In this document: one piece after another, positions 57,535-64,000 of the stretch | Position numbering within the stretch: position 1 is the stretch's first letter | How the letters are laid out: each line of letters starts with the position of its first letter | Assembly (NCBI GenBank): GCA_035547155.1 | Contig: DASZVJ010000034.1 | Location: forward strand, 1-64,000 | DNA length: 64,000 bases | From: CAZNMF01 sp035547155 | GTDB lineage: Bacteria; Acidobacteriota; Vicinamibacteria; Vicinamibacterales; SCN-69-37 | Direction: 5' to 3' | Position numbers and translations under genes: made by a program | The notes under the pieces: model-generated | What the model was told of the DNA's origin: nothing | Databases searched by the model: none | The model's input: the letters and a program-made list of their open reading frames with translations, nothing else

Positions 57535-57666
57535 GACGCGGTGACGTCACCGTAGCGCTGAATCGCGCTCGTCCTGTGAATCGCCGTGAATTCCCGTCGA
57601 ATTCACGACTTCTCTCATCGGCGGCGCCCAAGCTGAAGGCTGGCTCGTGTGCCTTCGGAGGCGACG

Positions 57667-58506
57667 ATGAGGACGACGATTGCGCTGCTGATGATGCTCG
57701 GCACGTGCGCGTGCGGAAAGGCCGATATCCCGACCGATCCAGGCAAGGTCTACCAGCCGCCGCCGCTCGGCGCGTCTGTGGTCCCCGCGTCCATCACGGC
57801 GTTTGCGATGACAGGACAACTGGTTCAGGACACGTATCATTACTGGCCGACACTGATCATCAACGCCGGCGGCACGGCGATCACGCTGAAGCACATCCGT
57901 TTTGCTCTGCCAGGCACAACGCTGACGAGCGACGGCGCGACGATGGACTGGACGGTCGACGCCGGCCACATCTTCGACTTCAGCACGGCGCACACCCATT
58001 TCGAAGTCCTGGGATCCGGTCCCGCCACGAGCGCCACTGTGACGATCGACTACATCGGCGTGGATGGCCAGACACACGAGCTCACCGGAACGACGTCGAT
58101 CGACCATATCGAATCGACGGCAACGCCGGCGGCGCTGCAGATTTCGAACTTCGTCCTCACGCGCTGGCAGGGACCGAACGAGTGGGACTACTGGCCGCGC
58201 TTCACGGTCACGGAAACAAGCGGCGCCGTCGACGTCACCATCACGCGTATCGAATTCATGCTGCTCGACATGGGCATCAACGGCCGTGTGCCGCCGTCGT
58301 TCGGCTCGTGGAAGGTTCCGGCCGGCGGATCGATCCGCTTGTTCGACGAATGGTCCTACGGTGAGCCGGCGCTCTACTTGTCGAGCAGCGGGCTGACCGA
58401 TCGCGCCATGGTGACGCTGTCGTACGTGGACACGACGGGCCGGCCCGGTGACGTCACCGCGACGGCACAGGTGAGTGCGGACGGACTTCCGCCAGCGCCG
58501 AAGTGA
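57667..58506 (+). CDS. Secreted protein, duplicated copy 1
   Basis: Exported, probably lipid-anchored protein of 279 residues: a signal sequence ending LLMMLGTCACGKAD, with cysteines that could be lipidated though the lipobox is imperfect. Two beta-rich domains follow; the second contains WDYWPRFTVTETSGA, INGRVPPSFG and AGGSIRLFDEWSYG. No known domain is recognised. GGAGG lies five bases before the ATG. The next gene is a close paralog, showing tandem duplication. Confidence 0.72.
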   Translation: MRTTIALLMMLGTCACGKADIPTDPGKVYQPPPLGASVVPASITAFAMTGQLVQDTYHYWPTLIINAGGTAITLKHIRFALPGTTLTSDGATMDWTVDAGHIFDFSTAHTHFEVLGSGPATSATVTIDYIGVDGQTHELTGTTSIDHIESTATPAALQISNFVLTRWQGPNEWDYWPRFTVTETSGAVDVTITRIEFMLLDMGINGRVPPSFGSWKVPAGGSIRLFDEWSYGEPALYLSSSGLTDRAMVTLSYVDTTGRPGDVTATAQVSADGLPPAPK

Positions 58507-58549
58507 CGCGCGCGGCTCTATCGTGTCGATGTTGCGTTCGGAGGCGACG

Positions 58550-59422
58550 ATGAGAGCGACGATTGCGCTGCTGGTGATCCTCGGCACCTGCGCCTGCGGG
58601 AAGGCGGATGTTCCGACGGCACCGACGCCATCCTCACCGCTGGCGACAACTCCCGCCACGCCTGCGACGCCGGAACCGCCGCCACCCACGCCGCCCGAAC
58701 CGCGCGAAGCCGGCATCGCGTCGTTCTCGATGACGGGACAGTTGATCCAAGGCGTCTATCACTACTGGCCGGCGGTGACCATCAGCGCCGGCAGTGAAGC
58801 CATCGTATTGAAGGGTTTGATCTTCTCACTGCGAGGCGTCGACATCGCCAACGACCGCGTCGGCATGAACCGGACGATCGCCGCCGGCACGTCGTACGAG
58901 TTCGACGCGCACAACTTCGAGGTGCTCGGATCCAGTCTGGGCACCGAGGCGACCGTCACCGTCACCTACATGAGTGCGGACGGCCACTCCTATCACCCGA
59001 TCGCCACGACGACGATCGCCCCGATCGAATCGGCACCGGCCAGCGCCTCGCTGCAGATCTCCGACTTCGCCCTCACGCGATGGCAGGAGCCGTATGAATG
59101 GGACTACTGGCCTCGTTTCACGGTGACCGAAACGAGCGGCGCGTCCGACGTCACCATCACGCGCATCGAGTTCCTGCCGCTCGACACGGGCATCAACGGC
59201 CGCGTCCCGCCGTCGTTCGGCCCATGGACGGTTCCAGCCGGCGGATCGATCCGTCTGTTCGACGAATGGGGCTATGACGAGCCAGCGTTCGGTCTCTCGA
59301 GCAGCCGGCGGACCGATCGCGTGATGGTGACGCTGTCGTACGTGGATGCGGCGGGCCGGCCCGGCGATGTCACCGCGATCGCGCAGGTCAGCTCGGACGG
59401 ACGCCCAGCGGCTCCACGGTGA
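58550..59422 (+). CDS. Secreted protein, duplicated copy 2
   Basis: Paralog of the preceding gene, 290 residues, 43 bp downstream and with the same TTCGGAGGCGACGATGA start region. The signal sequence reads LLVILGTCACGKAD. It differs by a proline/threonine-rich linker (PSSPLATTPATPATPEP region) after the signal, then the same two domains with WDYWPRFTVTETSGA and INGRVPPSFGPW. The linker suggests surface display. Function unknown. Confidence 0.72.
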   Translation: MRATIALLVILGTCACGKADVPTAPTPSSPLATTPATPATPEPPPPTPPEPREAGIASFSMTGQLIQGVYHYWPAVTISAGSEAIVLKGLIFSLRGVDIANDRVGMNRTIAAGTSYEFDAHNFEVLGSSLGTEATVTVTYMSADGHSYHPIATTTIAPIESAPASASLQISDFALTRWQEPYEWDYWPRFTVTETSGASDVTITRIEFLPLDTGINGRVPPSFGPWTVPAGGSIRLFDEWGYDEPAFGLSSSRRTDRVMVTLSYVDAAGRPGDVTAIAQVSSDGRPAAPR

Positions 59423-59447
59423 CGTTCGACGGCCGCGATCGCCGTGC

Positions 59448-60677
59448 TCAGTACAGCGTCGACTCGAAGAACGCGCGCATCGACGCCGCGTAGTACACGC
59501 CGTACTTCGCGAACGTCGCCTTCGTGGCCTCGTCCGGTTTCCAGTCGAAGAACGCGTGGCTCGCGCCGCCGACCTGGATGTACTCCGCGCGCTGGCCGGC
59601 CTTGACGAGCGCATCGATGAAGTCGGTGACGTCCGCATTCGTGATCAGCGGATCGCGCGTGCCGCGCAGCAGGAACTGCGGCACCGATCGCTCGGTCGCC
59701 TGCGGGATGTGGCTGAGCGGCGCGATCGCTTCCTTCCACGCCATGTCGTTCGCGTGTTCCTCCGAATACGTGTTCAGCCGGGCCGCGGCGAACACACCGT
59801 AGCTCGGCGCTGCGGCCTTGATGGCCTTCGACAGCTCGTCGCGCACCTGTGCGACCGTCTTGCCCTTCGGCAGATAGCTCGGCATGAACTGGAAGACGCC
59901 CGGCGTCTTGCCGAAGCCGCCGTCGCCGATCATGTTGGTCATCAGCGACGCGGCCGCCGAGAGATGTCCGCCCGCACTGTCGCCCGTCACGCCGATGCGC
60001 GTCGGATCGCCGCCGTACTGCGCCGCGTGCTCCGCGATGTGCGCGATACCGCCGAAGACATCCTCGATCAGGTTCGCCATTGTGTTGCCGACGGCATCAC
60101 CGTCCGCCTTGCCGCCCCAGCGGTAGTCCATGCTGAACACGACGAACTTCCCGCCCTTCACGAGCTCGCGCGCGAGGCCGCGCATGATGTCTTCGTCATT
60201 GGCCGTCCAGCCGCCGCCGTGGACGATGATGATGACGGGCAGGTTGCGCGCGCCCTTCGGCGAGAACACGTCGTACTTCAACGGCTTCACGCCGGGCTTC
60301 GCGTAGACGATGTCGTTGGTGACGACGATGTCCTTCACGGCGGCCGCGTCGATGAACGACGCGCCGACGCGCGTGTTCTGCGTGATCGTCACCTTGAACT
60401 CGCGCGTCATGCCCTCGTGGTACATCTGCCCGAACTGTCCGGGCACCGAGTACCACGCCGAGTCCAGCGCGTACCCCGCATCCGGCGTCGTCGTCAGCGT
60501 GACGACCGCGCCGGCAGGAAGTTTGCCGTCCGCCGGCAGCGCGGGCGTGATCTGCAGCTTGCCGTGTACCGGCGGCACGACCGTGACCGTGTAGGACGCA
60601 GGCGTCTGCGCGCGCGCGGTCGCGGCGACGGCCAGACACGCTCCGACGGTGAACAGAACTTTGGCGGCTGGGTGCAT
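59448..60677 (-). CDS. Secreted alpha/beta-hydrolase esterase
   Basis: Exported esterase of 409 residues. A signal peptide (about 1-23, ending ARAQ) is followed by a repeat-like domain (about 30-110, VVPPVHGKLQITP and VTLTTTPDAGYALDSAW) resembling bacterial surface repeats, then the catalytic domain of the hormone-sensitive-lipase type: oxyanion HGGGW, nucleophile GDSAGGHLS, and a late GASHAFF with the histidine. It may cut acetyl or other esters from glycans. Divergent from the Ig-like lipoprotein gene. Confidence 0.85.
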   Translation of the reverse strand: MHPAAKVLFTVGACLAVAATARAQTPASYTVTVVPPVHGKLQITPALPADGKLPAGAVVTLTTTPDAGYALDSAWYSVPGQFGQMYHEGMTREFKVTITQNTRVGASFIDAAAVKDIVVTNDIVYAKPGVKPLKYDVFSPKGARNLPVIIIVHGGGWTANDEDIMRGLARELVKGGKFVVFSMDYRWGGKADGDAVGNTMANLIEDVFGGIAHIAEHAAQYGGDPTRIGVTGDSAGGHLSAAASLMTNMIGDGGFGKTPGVFQFMPSYLPKGKTVAQVRDELSKAIKAAAPSYGVFAAARLNTYSEEHANDMAWKEAIAPLSHIPQATERSVPQFLLRGTRDPLITNADVTDFIDALVKAGQRAEYIQVGGASHAFFDWKPDEATKATFAKYGVYYAASMRAFFESTLY

Positions 60678-60759
60678 AGGTGTCGAATCTTAGCGCAAAG
60701 GGACACTGCCGAGCGGTTTTGTATATAAATTCCGTGCTCCCGCATGAGGTCCCCCCAGT
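60678..60759. promoter_or_regulatory. AT-rich divergent promoter region
   Basis: The 82 bp between the esterase and lipoprotein genes contain TTGTATATAAATTCC, the most AT-rich stretch nearby, and a TAAGAT hexamer on the minus strand. Exact promoters cannot be fixed. Confidence 0.35.
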
Positions 60760-61599
60760 ATGCGAATTGCGTGTGTCAGTGGACTCCTGGCTGTCGTCAT
60801 CGTGCTCGGCGGTGGCTGCGGTAAAGGGAACAACGGTCAATCCAACGGAACGCCGACGGGTCCAAGCTCCACCGCGATCACGTCGATCGCCGTCAACTCA
60901 TCCGGTCCAACGCTCACCGTCGGCAACACCGAAACGTTCACCGCGACGGCCACGCTCGGCAACGGAGCCACCCAGCCTTTGAGTGGAGGCATGTGGGGCC
61001 TCGACGCGCCGGCCGTCGCGTCCGTGGGAGGGAGCACCGGCGCGGTGAAAGGGCTCGCGTCTGGCGCCGTGACCGTGTTCGTCGATGCGCAAGGCGTCAG
61101 AGGCACGAAGCTCATCAACGTCGTGCCGAGCTATCAGGGACAGTGGGCCGGCGGATATACCGTCACCGACTGCTCGGACACGGAGGATTTCCACCTGGGC
61201 GGCCTCTGTGCGCTGTTTGCGCCCGGCTTGCAGGCCGCGGCGGGATTTCAACTGACGCAGGCCGGCAAGGCCGTCACCGGCGCCACCAGGCTCGGAATCG
61301 TGATCTCCGACGCGTTCTCCACGTCGATCAACGGCGACGGCGGCCTGACGTTCTCGGTGAACGCCACATCGGGCACGACGACGGTGATGCAGTTCTGGTC
61401 GATCAATGTCCTGACGCCGGGACGGATGAGCGGCACGCTGCGTCAGGAGTGGTCCGACTCCTCGATCGCCGGGCATGCCACGGTGAACGCGACGATCACG
61501 GACATCACACTCGCGGGCGCACAGCCGACGCGCGCGACGTCGAATCGACCGGCCCTCGTGCCCGACGGAGCCGGCCGGCGCTGGATGCAATTCAGATAG
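60760..61599 (+). CDS. Lipoprotein with Ig-like (BIG2) domain
   Basis: Predicted lipoprotein of 279 residues with lipobox LGGGC at about 16-20. A bacterial Ig-like group 2 domain follows (about 38-125, TLTVGNTETFTATATLGNGA and SGAVTVFVDAQGVRG), then a lipocalin-like or unknown beta-rich domain of about 120 residues starting YQGQWAGGYTVTDC. It is probably on the cell surface. It lies 22 bp before the propeller gene. Confidence 0.8.
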   Translation: MRIACVSGLLAVVIVLGGGCGKGNNGQSNGTPTGPSSTAITSIAVNSSGPTLTVGNTETFTATATLGNGATQPLSGGMWGLDAPAVASVGGSTGAVKGLASGAVTVFVDAQGVRGTKLINVVPSYQGQWAGGYTVTDCSDTEDFHLGGLCALFAPGLQAAAGFQLTQAGKAVTGATRLGIVISDAFSTSINGDGGLTFSVNATSGTTTVMQFWSINVLTPGRMSGTLRQEWSDSSIAGHATVNATITDITLAGAQPTRATSNRPALVPDGAGRRWMQFR

Positions 61600-61621
61600 C
61601 GATCACGATCCGTCCAGATCG

Positions 61622-63772
61622 ATGTGTCCGATGTTGCCGACAACGAAGAAGCAGCGAGGATTGCGATCGCCCTTCAAGTCGATGCGACTCGGCCTGCCTC
61701 TGATTCTCGCGATCGCCGCGGCGCCGGTGTCCGTATCTCAGGCGCCGATTCCGGCACCCGGCGCGGTCGACGTCACCGGCCGCACGGAGGTTGCGGGCCA
61801 GGCCGCGCGGTTCGTCTACGACTTCGATCACAACGCGCTCGCCGACGGCGTGCGCGCCGGCGACGCAGTGATTGCGCTGACGGCATCAGGCAACCTGCTG
61901 CGAGTCGACGCGCGAACGCTCGCGCTGACGACACAGCAGGTCGTGGACGGTCGCGCGACAGCGATTGCGCTCGACGACCGCGGCGTCGTCCTTGTCGGCA
62001 AGGAAGACGGACAAATCGCCGTCGTCGATCCCTCGACGCTCGCGCTGACGACCATCGGTCAAGCTGATGGTGCTATCACCTGGTTGATGCGGCGCGGCGG
62101 AACGCTCGTCGCGATCGCGCGGTCTCAGACGCCGGAGCCCTGGCCGGGCCAGGACTATGCGTCGCTCAATCGCCTGATGCAGCGCCCAGCTCGCCTTTCC
62201 ATGTTCGTGAGCCAGGGCGGCAAGGTCTCCACACGCGCATGGTCCGGGGAGGCGGCGACGACGTTTTTTCTCGATGCAGGCCTTCTCTGGTTCGGCACGG
62301 ATCTCGGAGAATTTGGCGGCGCGCTCGGCTCGATCGATCTCGATACCGGCCGCCGCGTCCATGTGCCGGTCGAGAACGGCGTCTTGGGGATCATGCGGGC
62401 GGACGACGGCCGATTGCTGGCCTATGGCGGCACGGCGCACTTGTGGGCGGCGAGCGGTTTCGTCGCCGAAGTCGTCGACGGACGAGCCAGGATGCTGCGT
62501 CAGTTCGAGCGGCCGACGCAGCCCCCTATCGATCAATCGCATCCAAACGCCCCGATCGACCGCGTTGCCGCTGATCGCGCTGGCAGCGGCTTCGTCGTGC
62601 TTTCCGCTCATCATCTCTATCACGCGAGCGCCGATTTCTCGACGTGGTCGCTATCGACCGATCTCGGTGGACGCTGGAGCGCCGGCAGGCGCCATTCCGT
62701 CGGCAGCACACCAACCGTCAACGCGCTGCTTCCTGGCCTGAGCGCGAGTGAGTGGCTCGCGATCCGAGGACGTGACGGCATCCAGCGCATCGTGGGCGAT
62801 CGCGTTGAGAGTGCCGTTGTGCCGCGCCAGCTCGAGTCGCCGATTGTCGACATCTGGCACACATCGAACGGCACGATATTCCTGTCCGATGGAGAATCGG
62901 TCCTGTGGCGGCATGACGGAGGCACGTGGACGACCTCGGCGCTCTGCCCCGACCATATCCCCGGCAGCGACTCGGAACCGAGCGCAATGCCGATCGCGGA
63001 CGATGGACGCGGCCTCCTCGTCGATTGCGACGGCACGGTGACGCCTGGACCATCCGCGTTGGTCCACATCGACGGGACCGGCGCGATGCGCACGATCGAC
63101 GTTCGAACGAGCGATCGCAACACGTCGACGCCGGCCTCGTTGTTCGTAGGGCCGGCAGGACGGCTGTTCGGCATGAACGAGGAGACGCTCTGGCGCAGTG
63201 ACGACGGCGGGTGGCAGATCGCTGGAGCCATCGGCTCGTGGCCAGCTATGGACCGATGGTCGGGACAGGCAGGACGCCAGTACGTGACGCTGGCGACGCC
63301 GGACGATCGCACGGCGTTCATCTGGCATGTCGGCATCGGCGATCTCCTGCGACTCTCGCATCAGACCGATGACCGCTGGCGATTGGATGTCATTGGCAGG
63401 CCGACGATGGCCAATATCTTCGACGCGGTTGCGGATCGCGACGACGCGATTCTGACGTCGACGCCGCGAGGGCTCTTCCGGTACCACACGGGCGACGGGC
63501 GGATCGAACGGTATCGACTGCCGGCTCGCGATCGAATTGTGACGGCCGTACGTGACCGGCGAGGACGTATCTGGGCCGCCGGCGATCGGCTGTACGTGTC
63601 GAGTGACGGACGTCGGTGGAACGTCGTGGATCTTCCGATGATGTCGCAAACCTGGCTGAAACGGCTTCGTCTCGATCCCGAGTCGCCAGACACGCTCCTG
63701 CTGAGCCTGTTCGATCGCGGATTCGTCGCCATCACCGTGGACGGCGACAGCGATCGAGCAACGCCGCGATAA
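61622..63772 (+). CDS. Secreted beta-propeller protein
   Basis: Protein of 716 residues with a hydrophobic segment near residues 20-40 that serves as signal peptide or anchor. The rest is made of propeller-like repeats such as ALDDRGVVLVGKEDGQIAVV, LDAGLLWFGTDLGEFGGAL and RDRRGRIWAAGDRLYVSSDG, which resemble periplasmic sensor propellers of two-component proteins. No kinase or other output domain follows. It ends 4 bp before the stop of the convergent glucarate dehydratase gene. Confidence 0.75.
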   Translation: MCPMLPTTKKQRGLRSPFKSMRLGLPLILAIAAAPVSVSQAPIPAPGAVDVTGRTEVAGQAARFVYDFDHNALADGVRAGDAVIALTASGNLLRVDARTLALTTQQVVDGRATAIALDDRGVVLVGKEDGQIAVVDPSTLALTTIGQADGAITWLMRRGGTLVAIARSQTPEPWPGQDYASLNRLMQRPARLSMFVSQGGKVSTRAWSGEAATTFFLDAGLLWFGTDLGEFGGALGSIDLDTGRRVHVPVENGVLGIMRADDGRLLAYGGTAHLWAASGFVAEVVDGRARMLRQFERPTQPPIDQSHPNAPIDRVAADRAGSGFVVLSAHHLYHASADFSTWSLSTDLGGRWSAGRRHSVGSTPTVNALLPGLSASEWLAIRGRDGIQRIVGDRVESAVVPRQLESPIVDIWHTSNGTIFLSDGESVLWRHDGGTWTTSALCPDHIPGSDSEPSAMPIADDGRGLLVDCDGTVTPGPSALVHIDGTGAMRTIDVRTSDRNTSTPASLFVGPAGRLFGMNEETLWRSDDGGWQIAGAIGSWPAMDRWSGQAGRQYVTLATPDDRTAFIWHVGIGDLLRLSHQTDDRWRLDVIGRPTMANIFDAVADRDDAILTSTPRGLFRYHTGDGRIERYRLPARDRIVTAVRDRRGRIWAAGDRLYVSSDGRRWNVVDLPMMSQTWLKRLRLDPESPDTLLLSLFDRGFVAITVDGDSDRATPR

Positions 63773-63776
63773 ATTC

Positions 63777-64000
63777 TCAGCGCACCAGGCACGGCCGCTT
63801 CGGATCGAAGCGCCAGCCCGGCACCAAATACTGCATCGCCATCGCGTCGTCGCGCGCGCCGAGCGCCGCGCGCTGGTAGAGCGCGTGAGCACGTTCGACG
63901 CGCTCCATGTCGAGCTCGATGCCGAGACCGGGCGCAGCGGGAACGGCGATCGCGCCGTCGACGATTCGCAGCGGCTCGCGCGTGAGGTGCTCACCGTCCT
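63777..64000 (-). CDS. gudD: Glucarate dehydratase, C-terminal part (cut by window edge)
   Basis: The last 74 codons of a minus-strand gene running out of the window, so the start is missing. My translation of the C-terminus reads PGLGIELDMERVERAHALYQ, then RAALGARDDAMAMQYLVPGW and RFDPKRPCLVR. This matches the ending of enolase-superfamily glucarate dehydratases, which convert D-glucarate to 5-keto-4-deoxyglucarate, and is distinct from other members by the FDPKRPCLVR tail. The catalytic residues lie outside the window. Confidence 0.85.
   Translation of the reverse strand, partial: DGEHLTREPLRIVDGAIAVPAAPGLGIELDMERVERAHALYQRAALGARDDAMAMQYLVPGWRFDPKRPCLVR

Overview
The window is about 64 kb of GC-rich DNA that reads as chromosome of an Acidobacteriota member, probably class Vicinamibacteria (inference). 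The main reasons are five large MacB/FtsX-type permeases of the kind called acidobacterial duplicated orphan permeases (ADOP), four small PadR regulators (three directly upstream of such a permease), and a VWA protein of the acidobacterial 'VWFA-related' type. I found no tRNA, rRNA, CRISPR array, insertion sequence or phage gene.

Layout. 1-6.1 kb: a GT39-like membrane glycosyltransferase, an ECF42-type sigma factor with its YciI partner, and an ADOP permease. 6.2-16.0 kb: a glycan locus, with a double-domain GT4 enzyme on the plus strand facing a minus-strand run of a TylF-like methyltransferase, a large Maf/DUF115-like protein with a propeller-like tail, a GT4 enzyme and a capsule-synthesis-like enzyme. 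16.0-25.4 kb: CHY zinc finger, GH18 hydrolase, an SdpR-SdpI-DoxX operon with a palindromic operator, a second ADOP permease, a carboxylesterase, two 5'-truncated genes fused head to head (ring-cleaving dioxygenase and HxlR regulator), an MFS carrier and a CBM9-like secreted protein. 25.4-31.4 kb: a three-gene phosphorelay operon led by a 1454-residue HAMP-array hybrid kinase. 31.7-40.5 kb: aldo/keto reductase, PadR-ADOP pair, outer membrane barrel plus lipoprotein, PIG-L deacetylase coupled to a PLP decarboxylase, an SMR/Gdx-like exporter and an orphan PadR.

40.7-45.9 kb holds what looks like a small nitrosative or redox-stress regulon: methyltransferase, cupin, a cysteine-free Crp/Fnr regulator, a membrane-anchored hemerythrin and a DUF2249 protein. 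Two perfect TTGCG-N4-CGCAA boxes lie between the last two genes, and a related site lies upstream of the methyltransferase. A VWA/TPR gene pair sits inside this stretch on the other strand. 45.9-54 kb: NTF2-like protein, serine hydrolase, a small unknown protein and two adjacent PadR-ADOP modules. 54-64 kb: RCC1-repeat protein, LtrA-like membrane protein, DinB protein, a tandem pair of duplicated secreted proteins, an esterase, an Ig-like lipoprotein, a propeller protein and, at the right edge, the C-terminus of glucarate dehydratase.

Most of the longest antisense reading frames are shadows caused by high GC. Several starts were moved inward to a start codon with a ribosome binding site or to where family homology begins. 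All family assignments come from reading motifs; no database search was run.
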